DNA from: Bradyrhizobium manausense
Lineage (GTDB): Bacteria; Pseudomonadota; Alphaproteobacteria; Rhizobiales; Xanthobacteraceae
Reading direction: 5' to 3'
DNA: 51,428 nucleotides
NCBI RefSeq assembly: GCF_001440035.1
Contig: NZ_LJYG01000044.1
Location: 79,463 to 130,890 of the forward strand
The notes beneath the pieces were generated by a model. The model was not told the origin of the DNA, did not search any database, and saw only the letters and a program-made list of their open reading frames with translations. Each line of letters opens with the position of its first letter. The first letter of the stretch is position 1. Made by a program: the position numbers and the translations under genes. Of the stretch, positions 8,764 through 18,439 are shown piece after piece.

Positions 8764-11700
8764 CTAAACCAAATGAAAGTCGTTCTGGTGCGTTTGCAGT
8801 TGGGAGAGCATCAGCCCGGTAAGGGTGATCGTATCTCCGTGTCCGTCGTTGATCACTGCGCCAGCGGCAGTGTTCGTTGTGTGATCTAGGATATCGGTCA
8901 CGCTTGCAAAGAGTGATTTATCAAACTGAAGTACATCATTGCTGATATTGAAGTCCGTGATCACGTTCGCTCCGAAGTTGGGGCGGAAAAGGAACGTGTC
9001 CCGACCATGGCCCCCCGTAATCGTATCGCCGTCACCGCCGATCAGGACGTCGGCACCTTTACTTCCGATCGCCACATCGTGCCCCGCTGAACCATCCAAC
9101 ACGTCGGGGCCGTTTCCGCCAATGAGAGTCGTATTGACGCCAGATTGGTATTTGGTGCCCGGATCAAAAACGACGATCCTCAGCGTTGAGGTCGCCGAGC
9201 CTCCATGGCCGTCGGAGATCGTGTACGTGAACACATCTTGCCGGACAACATCGGTCGACTGATCGTCTCCCCCAGACTCATGGGTATGGTTTCCTTCGCG
9301 GTCGTGGTCATCATTCGATGCGCGGCTGGCCACGTAGCGGTAGCTCCCATCAGGATTCAGTGTCAGCGACCCGTAGGTACCCTTCACCACGTGGCCTACG
9401 TTGGATGCCAATCCGTTCACCGCGCCGACCACCAAATGGTCGTGAACGTCAGCATCGGTGTCGTTCGACAACACACCTGCGAGCGCGGTTACCGAGATCG
9501 TTGATCCCTTTGCCACGCCGTTACTATCGGGAAGCGCGATCGGATTGTCGTTGGTGCCGTTGATGACGATGGTGACCGGCTCGAGCGATGTGGCGCCCTG
9601 GTTATCCTTAACTGCGACGTCGTAGGTAGCACGTAGCGACTCGCCGGCCGCCAAGAAATCGAAATAGTGATCAGCGGCGCTGAAGCTCCATGAGATTTCT
9701 CCAATGCTCCCATTCGTGCTGTCGCTGAGGACGGCTGCTTGGACAGCATGGATGAGCGCATCTAACGTGTTGGTCGGCAGCGTCGTCGATGAGATTGTTC
9801 CGTCAGCATTTGTCCATTTGATGGAAGATTGTTCAAGCACTGCACCGACCTGATGGGTGTCTGAGACGTCCGCATCCGTAAACAGGAGCTTGCCATTTGT
9901 TGTATCCAACACGTTGCTGCTGGACTTTCCGGCAAGCTCAGAAACCGGGTGCGCCGATATAGCATCCGTTGCAAGCCATGGCGCATGGTTAGCGCCCGTG
10001 GTCTCCGGTGCGAGCGCACTGGCGAGGTTAGAGCCCATGAACGCGTTCACAATAGAATCGATTAAGCTCGGATCCGCCGCGGCTTTCTGAAGCGCATCTG
10101 AAAGTGCTCCTTGGCCGAGGCGCTCCACGCGGCTCACCGCGTCCATCAGGGTCTGGCCGATTGAATGTGACGCGTCCTGTTCGATGATCGAGTTGCTGAC
10201 TGCTACCACGCTCGCCGCGGCTGACAAAAGTTTTGGATCGATTGGTACGCTCAATGCCAGCGCAGCCGCCGTGAAGAGTTGAGAAATGAGAGCCGTATCG
10301 GTCAGGTCGACCGGTACAGTACCTTGGCTGTTCATGATGGTGGCGAGTGCATTGAATACTTGCACCGAGTTTTGAGCGATCGATCCAGTATTCGTGAGCG
10401 CCGATGCGATCGCCGCGACGGTATTCATGATCTCGGCGTTCTTTGAGTAGATTTGCGCGGCGTCGACGTCATTGACGAGAAGCTGCTCAATCGGATCGAA
10501 GCTCGTTATGTCAACAGCTGGATTGATCGATAGCGCCGAAAGCACCTGTGCGTCCGCGTTGGAAACGCCTTGGTTCTGAAGCGCTACAACCAACGTCGAG
10601 ATCGGGCTGATCTTGGTGGACCCCTCCGGAGCTTCAAGTATTCCCTTAAAGGAGAGCCCGGTGAAGGTATCCATGCCGCCGTATGCGACCAGCGGCCCGG
10701 TACCCCCGATCGGCTCGAAGCTACCCTGGTCATCGGTAATGGTGAAGGATTCGTCTGGATCGCGCGTACCGTTGCCGTTGTCGTCTGCAAATACAGTAGC
10801 TCCGGCAATCTTCCCGCCGATTACGCTCGACTGTGGCACGTAGCGCAGATGTGGATATCCACCATTCTCGATCCAAACTGATGGGTCGAAGCCCGCGGGT
10901 AGGATGCCGGATTTTAGATAGGTAGTCGGCTCAGGAATACCTCCCGCACTTCTCAGCTGTCCCGTGGTCTGATAATCCCAATAGGAGCTCGTGGTGAAAG
11001 CACTGCTTTGGGCAGCGAGACCGCCAGCAATGCCAAAGGAAATACCGGCAGTGACTTTTCCTGTCGCGTAGGATTGGCTGATGGTGCCACCATAGGAATG
11101 CGCGACGAGACCGCCCGCGTCTGTAGAGCTGGTTCCGGTTACGGCACCCTTTGCGTACGATTCCAGGATCGTGCCCGCGCTCATTTGGCCTACGAGTCCG
11201 CCAGCATCCCCATAATCACCGACACGGACCGAGCCCGTTGCAAAGGATTGCAAGACGGTGCCATTGAAGAGACTGCCAACGAGACCTCCGACCCAACTAG
11301 GCCCGCCCGCGATCACCGGCCCTGTTGCGTACGACTGTGTGATTAGGCTGTTGTTCAGCGACGCGCCTATGAGGCCACCAGCGGAGGTGTTCGAGCCCGT
11401 GCTGATGACTGACCCAGAAGCGTATGAGTGCTCGACTACTCCGCTCGTTCCGTTACTAAATCCGAGTGCTCCGACTAGGCCCCCGATTTCCACAAGCCCT
11501 GAGCCGTATGCGCCACTGTGCCCGGTGATCACGCCGCTCGCGTGTGAATTGTCGATGGTGCCTGTATTGCCTCCAGAAAGTCCGCCCAGATCGACAAAGC
11601 TGGTGCTGTTGCTCGTAATGTTTGCAGAGGAGCGCGAATTTTCAATCCTACCGAAATTCCAACCCGCGATTCCGCCGATCGCGATTCCGGTCAGTCCAGG

Positions 11701-13326
11701 AACAAAGTTTCCGGCTGTGCCGCTCACTGCTCCGGTCGTGTAGCAGTTCTCAATTGTCCCGAAATTGCGGCCCACCAATCCACCAGCGTCATAGCCACGC
11801 GGTGCGGAGACAGAGAGATTCGTCAGCCCGAGGTCCGATATCCTTCCGCCGGCTCCAACATCCGCAAATAGACCGACGAAGGTCCCATTTCCAACAATGT
11901 GAAGTCCGTTGATCGTGTGGCCATTTCCGTCAAATGTGCCGCCGAATGGGCTGCTTGAGGAGCCAATAGGCGCAATGGTGACGCCCGTAGCATCAATGTT
12001 CGCGCCGAGGACATAGTGACCCGAGAAGTCGAAGTGCTGTAAGGCGGCCAATAGATCTGCGCGGGTATTGATAAAGTGTACAGAACTCAATGCGATTGGG
12101 ACCGAATAGGAATTATTAGCGATATTGAGATCTGTGACCTGATTGAGATAATCGGCTATGACGATCAGGTAATAATTTCCGGAGGAGAGGTTGCTTGGCA
12201 CCGTGGCCGACTCATTGAAATTGATCACGGACCCTGCGGTTAGTGAGGCGACCGAGAAGTCGGCACCAAGCGCGATGGCGCTTGAATCGTATGTGCTGTG
12301 GGGAGAGATGTAGATTTGCGTCTTAAATGCACCTGCCGAAGCGGTGCCGTAATTATGAATGACTGCCCCAAGCGAAATCGAGCTACCGGCCGTCACCGTT
12401 GCGTTCAGCGGCGTCAGACTATCAATCTCCAAGTCCGGCAGTGTTGTGGTGGTGGTCCAACCCAGAGCATGCATCAACGTAAGGTCCGATGAAGATATCG
12501 GCGCAGTTACGTCAAGCGTTTCGTTGTTGTTGAACGCGTCAAAACTGTTTAGGAGCCCAGCGTTCTTGCCGTTGGCCCAATCACCTAAATCACCACTAGC
12601 AGGATCATCCATATTTTTTGGATCATTATTCCAAATCCCGAGAATTGTGGTGCCTGCGTTGACAGAGAAGTACCCGGTACTACCTATGCCACCAGTGGCA
12701 GTTTCGCGGACGCCCGCTGAACTATAACGGTAGAGGTCCATTACCGATTCTGCGTTTGTCACCGGCAAAGGAGATGCTTGTTCCTTCACATCTCCATTAG
12801 AAGCTGGGACCGCCGTGTAAGTGTACTCACTCTGCCCCTCCCACGAGACTCGCCCCATTATCTCCGTGATCTCATGCTCAGCTGTGCCAACGAAGTCCAC
12901 CGAGGTCGATGTGAGTTCGGAGGGGGTGAAAGCCCAAGTTTCGCCCGTGCCGGGCGTAGTGGCGAACCCGATCCATCCATCTGGGTTGTTTGCGCTGCCT
13001 GCGATCGTCGATAGTCCAAGGACATTCGCTTCCGCTTGCGAGATAACATAGTTTCCGCCCGGAAGCGGGTTCGTTGCCGGCAATTGAGTGTATGCGTATG
13101 TTGATTGGAGGAGTTGAGCATAGGTGTAGGTGCTTTGATTTCTATAGCTCCCTGCACCTCCGTCAGTGAGGGCGGAATCACCTACGTAGCCCCATCCCAC
13201 ATCAATGTAGAGCGTGTAGTTGTTTGTGAAGAGACCGTCGAAATAAGTAGCGACAGTGTTCAAAGCAGCTTTGGCCTCCAGAGGCATAGAGGCAGTATCC
13301 GAATCGTAAATGTATTGAATATTCAT
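8764..13326 (-). CDS. Giant secreted protein: metalloprotease, CARDB, GLUG repeats, VCBS, RTX
   Basis: A 1520-residue multidomain protein. Residues ~1-290 resemble the NF038122-type metalloprotease family, with the zinc motif HEITE starting at His151 followed by IMGR. A CARDB-like Ig domain (~295-395) comes next, then nine GLUG repeats of the GGLVGxxxGTIxxSYATGxV type (~445-790), an EF-hand-like DDNGNGTRDPDE loop (~835), a long helical linker, a VCBS/cadherin-like repeat (~1255-1380) and RTX nonapeptides such as GGNGPDVLD (~1398-1450). The end matches a type I secretion C-terminus. It has no N-terminal signal peptide, consistent with type I export, but no transporter genes lie nearby. The ATG at 13326 is chosen for its GGGAG site. 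Likely an adhesin or exoprotease. Confidence 0.85.
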   Translation of the reverse strand: MNIQYIYDSDTASMPLEAKAALNTVATYFDGLFTNNYTLYIDVGWGYVGDSALTDGGAGSYRNQSTYTYAQLLQSTYAYTQLPATNPLPGGNYVISQAEANVLGLSTIAGSANNPDGWIGFATTPGTGETWAFTPSELTSTSVDFVGTAEHEITEIMGRVSWEGQSEYTYTAVPASNGDVKEQASPLPVTNAESVMDLYRYSSAGVRETATGGIGSTGYFSVNAGTTILGIWNNDPKNMDDPASGDLGDWANGKNAGLLNSFDAFNNNETLDVTAPISSSDLTLMHALGWTTTTTLPDLEIDSLTPLNATVTAGSSISLGAVIHNYGTASAGAFKTQIYISPHSTYDSSAIALGADFSVASLTAGSVINFNESATVPSNLSSGNYYLIVIADYLNQVTDLNIANNSYSVPIALSSVHFINTRADLLAALQHFDFSGHYVLGANIDATGVTIAPIGSSSSPFGGTFDGNGHTINGLHIVGNGTFVGLFADVGAGGRISDLGLTNLSVSAPRGYDAGGLVGRNFGTIENCYTTGAVSGTAGNFVPGLTGIAIGGIAGWNFGRIENSRSSANITSNSTSFVDLGGLSGGNTGTIDNSHASGVITGHSGAYGSGLVEIGGLVGALGFSNGTSGVVEHSYASGSVISTGSNTSAGGLIGASLNNSLITQSYATGPVIAGGPSWVGGLVGSLFNGTVLQSFATGSVRVGDYGDAGGLVGQMSAGTILESYAKGAVTGTSSTDAGGLVAHSYGGTISQSYATGKVTAGISFGIAGGLAAQSSAFTTSSYWDYQTTGQLRSAGGIPEPTTYLKSGILPAGFDPSVWIENGGYPHLRYVPQSSVIGGKIAGATVFADDNGNGTRDPDESFTITDDQGSFEPIGGTGPLVAYGGMDTFTGLSFKGILEAPEGSTKISPISTLVVALQNQGVSNADAQVLSALSINPAVDITSFDPIEQLLVNDVDAAQIYSKNAEIMNTVAAIASALTNTGSIAQNSVQVFNALATIMNSQGTVPVDLTDTALISQLFTAAALALSVPIDPKLLSAAASVVAVSNSIIEQDASHSIGQTLMDAVSRVERLGQGALSDALQKAAADPSLIDSIVNAFMGSNLASALAPETTGANHAPWLATDAISAHPVSELAGKSSSNVLDTTNGKLLFTDADVSDTHQVGAVLEQSSIKWTNADGTISSTTLPTNTLDALIHAVQAAVLSDSTNGSIGEISWSFSAADHYFDFLAAGESLRATYDVAVKDNQGATSLEPVTIVINGTNDNPIALPDSNGVAKGSTISVTALAGVLSNDTDADVHDHLVVGAVNGLASNVGHVVKGTYGSLTLNPDGSYRYVASRASNDDHDREGNHTHESGGDDQSTDVVRQDVFTYTISDGHGGSATSTLRIVVFDPGTKYQSGVNTTLIGGNGPDVLDGSAGHDVAIGSKGADVLIGGDGDTITGGHGRDTFLFRPNFGANVITDFNISNDVLQFDKSLFASVTDILDHTTNTAAGAVINDGHGDTITLTGLMLSQLQTHQNDFHLV

Positions 13327-13429
13327 GGCATGCTCCCGGTTACCGCAATCGCCCTCGTACCCTGCTGAACCATAGCCTGTGCCACCTGTGAGGTGCCCAT
13401 CAATATCTCTGCACAAACATGCAGTTCGT

Positions 13430-13861
13430 CTATCTGCCGACGGTTATCTTCGCGGCAGCGTCAATTCTCTGTTCAAAAGGTGCTTTACACAGCGTGTTTC
13501 TAACGCAACTTTCGATCAGTCGCGCGGTGTAGATGCCGGGTGAGGAATAGGTGTGGGTGGCGGTGAAGCTACAATACCCGCCGCGGTACGACCCTGTAGG
13601 TCTGCCGCAGACTGAAATACTATTGCTCTGTCCGTCCCCAAAATCGATCGAGTAGTATCTATCAAAATCGGCATGATAAGAAAACTCCACCGTAAGCGGC
13701 GCTGGGCCGGATGTCGGCGCCGTCGCGAATGCTGATGACAATGCCTGATGTGCCGGTTCTGCAACTGCAGCTGAAAAAGACCCACGCCAGAGAGCAAGAA
13801 CTGCTCCAGCGCTAAGGATACAAAGTACTGCGCTGGCGGCTATGAATAGGTGTGTTCTCAT
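13430..13861 (-). CDS. Signal-anchored PKD-like protein, 143 aa
   Basis: An N-terminal hydrophobic segment (~5-25) acts as signal peptide or anchor. It is followed by a single PKD-like beta-sandwich with the hallmark DFGDGQ and a later THTYSSPGIYTARL strand. Four cysteines (CGRP, YCSF, SCVRNTLC) could form disulfides outside the cytoplasm. The ATG lies in an ATGA overlap with the preceding gene, showing translational coupling. PKD domains bind proteins or polysaccharides on the cell surface, so this may be an accessory to the large secreted protein encoded 103 nt downstream. That link rests on gene order only. Confidence 0.7.
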   Translation of the reverse strand: MRTHLFIAASAVLCILSAGAVLALWRGSFSAAVAEPAHQALSSAFATAPTSGPAPLTVEFSYHADFDRYYSIDFGDGQSNSISVCGRPTGSYRGGYCSFTATHTYSSPGIYTARLIESCVRNTLCKAPFEQRIDAAAKITVGR

Positions 13862-14187
13862 TCTAACGAAGTATACCACGACTGTAACCGCAAGAGGCTG
13901 ATTGTCATCGGAAAGTGACTGCAAGCCGAGCGGTACGTCCCTTTTCCTGCATTGTTGTGACAATAGGCAGTGTATCGCGCGTTCACGACGGACGCGGGCG
14001 CGCAAGCCTTGCCGACGTAATTCGAGCACGGAATCTGCGCAAAGCAGTTCGCGGCTCCGGCGCTGCCCCATATTTTCGTGCAGAGGGCTTTGCAGTTGGC
14101 CTCACACCAAGCGCCTTGCTGGGCCCAAGTGGAGCTGACACACGCTCCATAAACAAAGATAGCAAGTACAAGGACTGCCCTGCCCAT
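13858..14187 (-). CDS. Small secreted Cys-rich protein, 109 aa
   Basis: A clear Sec signal peptide (MGRAVLVLAIFVYGACVSSTWA) precedes a mature part with eight Cys residues, including the cluster CEANCKALC. This pattern suggests a disulfide-stabilised periplasmic or surface protein. The SD is excellent (AAGGAGAT 7 nt before ATG). The stop overlaps the next start as ATGA, so the two genes form an operon that may continue into the RTX gene. No family is recognised. The last ~15 residues run through the region that also encodes the next gene's leader. Confidence 0.65.
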   Translation of the reverse strand: MGRAVLVLAIFVYGACVSSTWAQQGAWCEANCKALCTKIWGSAGAANCFAQIPCSNYVGKACAPASVVNARYTAYCHNNAGKGTYRSACSHFPMTISLLRLQSWYTSLE

Positions 14188-14936
14188 AACAAATCTCCTT
14201 CAAGTAATTTGCTGTTTCGCCAATAGTTCGCGCATGATCGGTCGCACGAATTCATACTCGGATGGCTATCTCACGGCGTATTAATCACAGTCGCGATTTG
14301 CGGTGCCCGCCGATGGCTCGACGCTGCTAGTTCGACTAACGACGAACTCGGTATGCCGCCGTCTTGTGGGCAGCTATCGGGGCACACAACCCGCGCCCTA
14401 TTTAATTGGATATTTATTGAACGGTTTAATCGTAAAATCAAGGAATATTCTAAGTTGCCGCGCCGCCGCGGAGCCGAGGCGCGCTAAAACGGGGGCTTTA
14501 TGGTGCGCAGGCGAACTCTACCAATGCTCGCAGCTGAGATCGCCTGTTTGGGACCGCGCAAACAACTCATCCGCTGTTCGGACTTGGGGATTTGGTGACC
14601 CGAGCTCGAAGCTCCTGGAGTTGAGCTAGCTGCCAAACGAGCCACTCAACACGATGGCGTAGAAGTAATTCACGGTTGAAAAGCCGAGCACGATTGCTCA
14701 TGTCACGCCTCAACTATGCTGCTGCGCAACCACTCGGATTGTTACGCGGAAATATGCACTGGCGGCGCACGGCGCCCTAACATTCGTAAGATTGCACCGC
14801 AACAGTGACGGTGAGGTGACACTCCCCCGGGCAGCAACGGGAACGCGTTCAGCTCGGATAGCAAGAATTGCTCGGTCGAGCGCCTAGGGCCGCAGACCCT
14901 CCTTCTCTTCGCGCGCTGGTCTCACAAGTGCTTCCT

Positions 14937-15285
14937 TTATCCGATCTCATCCTCGATCGACCGAAAGAACACCAGCGCTGCTGCATCGAACAAGCCCATC
15001 CGCCGGTCTTCACTGATCCATGGTTTCCGGGGCGATGGAACGTATTGTGCGAACGCCGGAATATGCCTCGCAATCAGCTCTGCCAAGCTTTGCTTGTTCG
15101 AGCATCCGTAGCACGCGAAGGCGCCTCGCACTTGATCGCGCGAATATGCAAAAAGCTGAATGCTGCGATGCTTCGCGAGTGCAGCAATAGTAAGTGCAGG
15201 CGCGCCGGTCACCTTCCTTGATCTCTGGTCCGCATCTGCAATTGCTCATGTTCGTATTCGACTCGCGCTGTTATCTGTCCAAAAC
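14937..15285 (-). pseudogene. Relic of the RuvC-like / sigma-region-4 gene pair
   Basis: Nucleotides 14937-15180 encode, on the minus strand, a diverged copy of the C-terminal half of the RuvC-like protein at 17930-18439; shared motifs include FAYSRDQVR, SLAELIA and SEDRRMGLFDAAAL. Nucleotides 15195-15285 match the 3' end of the sigma-like gene at 17569-17817, with the same orientation. The order of the two pieces is reversed relative to the intact locus, and most of both genes is missing. This fits a decayed tandem duplication or a recombination junction. Nothing else is supported between 14188 and 14936, or from 15286 to 15555. Confidence 0.7.
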
Positions 15286-15555
15286 GAAGCTCGTCTTCGT
15301 CGAGGACAATTGCGTTGCAGAGATCTCGGTCCTGAAGTGAAGACCTCATCCAGAAGGAAGCTAGGATGCAGCCGAGATTTGCATTGTTGTCGTGAGAACC
15401 GTCGGAGATTAGAGTTGCGGAGCCGCGGACGGCCGCTCTCTAGCACAAATGGTGAGGTCCTGGCGGAGAACAAGATGAGCAAGCAGCAAGCTTGATTGAA
15501 TGCTGTAGCGCTTAGATCGGCTGTCGCGCGGTTCCCCTCACAAGGACGCCACAAG

Positions 15556-16374
15556 ATGGCGAATACGTCACCACACGAAGAAGACTCCAAACATCAGGGT
15601 GAGCATCGAAAAAGCTCCTTCTGGGCTACGGCTGCCGTGTGGTTTGGCTCGTCTCTCCTGCTCTATCTTCTTCTCGAAGGCTTAGCGCTCATTGGCTTCG
15701 ATAATGCAACTATGTCCCGCTGGAACGAGGAGAGCATCCACGCGCTTGTCTCCTACCAGCTCTTTGAATGGTGGGATTGTGCGCCGCGCGATGTGGCGTC
15801 GCAATGCGGCAGCAACCCATTGCTATATCTACTCAGCAGCAAATCTCTGTCTGAATTTGTGACCAAGACTTTGCAGCTACTGTCGGGAATAGCTTTTCTG
15901 CTGTGGATCTTGGGTGCGAAGATGACATCGCGGCGTGAGGTGCTAGTTGGGTTGCCGCTTATGTTCGTTTTAGTGATGATACTATTTGCAATCCCGTTTG
16001 TTATTGGCACCATATTGGGATTTCTGAACATCGCTCTCTACTTCGTTGGACTAGGTCGTGAGCTCAGGGTGTTGGCGTTGAGCCTACTCTCTCTTCTCGC
16101 GCTCCCGATTGTGCTTCCAGTCGCGTTAATAACTACTGTTGTGCTCGCAGCGACAACCATCGTATCGGTCCCGGTTCTAATTGTTTCTTACGTCGTCTCG
16201 GGTGTCTTGGAGCATATCCTGCCCGCGAAGCCTGCTCTACCTCCGACCCTACCTCTGATATTCGGGCAGCTCACGGCTACAACCTTTCACTGCCTCAGCA
16301 GCGGAAGTGAGGCGATCGTGCATGAATACCTGAAGCATGGATTGTTGAGATTTTCGCGATCGCTAAGACCATAA
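15556..16374 (+). CDS. Polytopic membrane protein, 272 aa
   Basis: Starts at ATG 15556 with AAGGA 9-14 nt upstream. Five or so hydrophobic stretches are visible: near residues 25-45, ~110-128, ~135-165, ~175-200 and ~200-225. They are separated by short charged loops, and the first loop contains three cysteines (DCAPRDVASQCG). No catalytic motif or known transporter signature is seen. A single-TM mini-protein gene follows 64 nt later on the same strand, so both may be co-transcribed. Function unknown. Confidence 0.65.
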   Translation: MANTSPHEEDSKHQGEHRKSSFWATAAVWFGSSLLLYLLLEGLALIGFDNATMSRWNEESIHALVSYQLFEWWDCAPRDVASQCGSNPLLYLLSSKSLSEFVTKTLQLLSGIAFLLWILGAKMTSRREVLVGLPLMFVLVMILFAIPFVIGTILGFLNIALYFVGLGRELRVLALSLLSLLALPIVLPVALITTVVLAATTIVSVPVLIVSYVVSGVLEHILPAKPALPPTLPLIFGQLTATTFHCLSSGSEAIVHEYLKHGLLRFSRSLRP

Positions 16375-16438
16375 CGGGTATGTCCCGTGCCAACCGATGC
16401 CTGAACGTTATCCAGGCGCACGCATCGAGAGCTGTTCA

Positions 16439-16594
16439 ATGAATGCCGTCGAGAAAGTCCGCAACTGGGCTAGAGCATTCTCGAAAGCCGATCCGACCAC
16501 CAAACGCTTGATTGCTCTAGCAGCACTTGTTGTGCTCGGATTTCTGTTAAGCATCGAATCGGTCAGAGATTGGATCAAGTTCAATTTCTACTAA
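16439..16594 (+). CDS. Single-TM mini-protein, 51 aa
   Basis: A basic N-terminus (~20 residues) precedes a hydrophobic helix (RLIALAALVVLGFLLSI, ~25-42) and a short tail. The ATG at 16439 is preferred over one 14 codons upstream because it starts the helical protein directly; neither has a strong SD. It follows the polytopic membrane protein and may be a small accessory subunit. No family is recognised. Confidence 0.5.
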   Translation: MNAVEKVRNWARAFSKADPTTKRLIALAALVVLGFLLSIESVRDWIKFNFY

Positions 16595-16628
16595 GGCGGC
16601 TGCCGTGCATCGAGCATGGTCTCTTCGT

Positions 16629-17384
16629 CTAGTGCTCTGAACTCGTGGATGATGATCCTTTGTGTTGGTCCGATTGATCCCGTGACGGTGGCAAGTGTCT
16701 GTTGACGCATTCGTTTAAGGCGACAAGAGCTTCCGATGCATCGCTTTTGGGATTCGCGAACGGGAGCCAAACTGAACGATGCCGAAACGAGATCGATACG
16801 TCGGAGCCCACAGGTTCGGGTACCAAAGCCGTCAGACCGTCGGCTGTGGCTAATTTTGATAGAAGTGGATCGGCAGCTGGCAATGGGATCGTAACGAACA
16901 CTCTATAATTGAACTCTTTTGAAATAATCCCATAACTGAAGTCAGACAGGAAGAGAGTGGCTGCGTATGACTTTGAGAAAAGCTCGTTCGATCCACTAGT
17001 CGATGTGGTGGTATATAGGCGCACGCCCACGCTCGCATTTTTCAAGAACCTGCTCTCTTTGGTTGGCCCGTCGAGAGCAAACGGAAATGCTGGAGGCCTC
17101 TTGTTGTCGGGCAGTAATTCATCCCGCTTCCGGATCGGCACGCCGCGTTGACCGAAAGTCACTTTGAGTTCGAGAGTGCGATCCGCCTTCTCTGCGATAT
17201 ACAGGATCGGATAAGGCTCTTTGTGGCTGCTCTTTGCCAGATAGCACGATTCGAATTCGCCGGTGTCCCCGTATTCGACCAGGCCGTGCCATTCGAATGA
17301 TCGGATCGCTTCCGCTTTCCTTTCAGCTGCTTCTGTAATCATCAGCGCTGCCGCAACAGGCGCGATTTGCAGAAGGTTGGGCAT
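16629..17384 (-). CDS. Hypothetical protein, 251 aa
   Basis: GGAGGG lies 6 nt before the ATG at 17384, supporting this start. The first ~20 residues are hydrophobic and Ala-rich and could be a weak signal peptide. The remainder alternates beta-strand-like segments, for example LYIAEKADRTLELKVTFG and SFRHRSVWLPFA, and has a disordered Ser/His-rich C-terminus. It converges with the single-TM gene at 16439. I do not recognise a family and propose no function. Confidence 0.6.
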   Translation of the reverse strand: MPNLLQIAPVAAALMITEAAERKAEAIRSFEWHGLVEYGDTGEFESCYLAKSSHKEPYPILYIAEKADRTLELKVTFGQRGVPIRKRDELLPDNKRPPAFPFALDGPTKESRFLKNASVGVRLYTTTSTSGSNELFSKSYAATLFLSDFSYGIISKEFNYRVFVTIPLPAADPLLSKLATADGLTALVPEPVGSDVSISFRHRSVWLPFANPKSDASEALVALNECVNRHLPPSRDQSDQHKGSSSTSSEH

Positions 17385-17568
17385 GTACGCCCTCCGAATG
17401 CTCGCTCTTCAATGCCGTGATGCTACTCCTATTCAATCCATATGTCGAAGGAAGCTCGCCCGGCGGGAAGCTGCTAGCGTCGAGCCATGCTCACGGACCG
17501 ATAATGCTATGGAAATCCGCTCTCACGCGGTATCTAGCGGGGCCCTCGCTTGGGTGCAGGCGCGTTGG

Positions 17569-17817
17569 TCACCTTTCTTGATGTCTGATCCGCATCTGCA
17601 ACTGCTCAAGCTCGTATTCAACGCGCACAGTTATCTGTCCAATTCTCACCCCTTTGACCCCATACTTCTCGCCTGCTTCGCGTAGTGTATGGAAGCACCC
17701 ATCTGCAAGGCCGACTCGATACTCAAAGATTTCCAAATAGCGGGGCTTAAGACACGTGAGCCGATGCTTATTAGCGGCATATTGCTTTATCATGACGTCC
17801 TGTTCTCGTTTCCTCAT
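17569..17817 (-). CDS. Stand-alone sigma-70 region 4-like protein, 82 aa
   Basis: Residues 28-72 mimic sigma-70 region 4: YRVGLADG (34-41), then TLREAGEKYGVKGVRIGQI, the helix-turn-helix that reads the -35 element in sigma factors. No region 2 or 3 is present, so it cannot act as a complete sigma factor. It may bind DNA or RNA polymerase as a co-regulator. The ATG at 17817 precedes the conserved part; a second ATG 8 codons on is possible. It is the third gene of a minus-strand group with the XRE and RuvC-like genes, 112 nt after the latter. Its 3' end is duplicated in the relic near 15.2 kb. Confidence 0.7.
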   Translation of the reverse strand: MRKREQDVMIKQYAANKHRLTCLKPRYLEIFEYRVGLADGCFHTLREAGEKYGVKGVRIGQITVRVEYELEQLQMRIRHQER

Positions 17818-17929
17818 ATCGAATGAGACGCCTGCTTGCTTCGGCTCATGATGGAGTCTAGACCGCAGAATGGTATTCGAGCATGAACTCGGACCCCGGG
17901 TATCGCTTCTCCGAACCCAATAGGGCGCA

Positions 17930-18439
17930 CTACCCGGTGGCGAGGTGCTGGAAGAACACCAGTGCGAGCGCGGCGGCATCGAACAGTCCCATTCGGCGAT
18001 CTTCGCTCATCCACGGTCTGCGAGGCGGCGGGACATATTGCTGAAGGGTTGGAATGTGCTTCGCAATTAACTCAGCAAGACTTGCCTTGTTCGGGCATCC
18101 GTAGCCCTCGAACGCGCGTCGAACCTGGTCCCGCGAATACGCGAACACGGGAATGCCGCGATCATTCGCGAGCTTAACAACCGAGGTATTCAGGTTGCAA
18201 ATCCGCCGCGCTCGCATTGTTCCTTGTTCCGTCGTGTCCTGAATGACGAGAGCATCGGGCGCATATCGATCGAAAACAGTTGTGATGCGAGTGAGACATG
18301 TGCCGTTCTTTCGGGGGCCGCGTGTCTCGTGTATCCCCCAATCGAAGGGCGACAGGTGACCTTCGAAGAGGATGAAAGCAAAGCCGCGCGTGTTTAGATA
18401 GACCGAGAGGACGAGGGCATAGCGGCGGAGCATCCTCAT
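17930..18439 (-). CDS. RuvC-like RNase H-fold protein
   Basis: A 169-residue protein with the layout of RuvC-type resolvases: an N-terminal beta-hairpin (LSVYLNTRGFAFILF), a central VIQDTTEQGT stretch, a helical AYSRDQVRRAFEG segment and a C-terminal MSEDRRMGLFDAAAL helix. The first strand, which in RuvC bears a metal-binding Asp (IDPG), reads VYLN here, so one catalytic acid is missing. It may bind branched DNA without cutting it, or use other residues. The start overlaps the stop of the XRE gene as ATGA, so the two are translationally coupled. Family placement is from motif memory, not a search. Confidence 0.7.
   Translation of the reverse strand: MRMLRRYALVLSVYLNTRGFAFILFEGHLSPFDWGIHETRGPRKNGTCLTRITTVFDRYAPDALVIQDTTEQGTMRARRICNLNTSVVKLANDRGIPVFAYSRDQVRRAFEGYGCPNKASLAELIAKHIPTLQQYVPPPRRPWMSEDRRMGLFDAAALALVFFQHLATG

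Noticed and set aside
10000..13000. Several plus-strand open frames opposite the RTX gene
   Set aside because: They are shadows of a repeat-rich GC-biased gene; the minus-strand protein has clear domains throughout.
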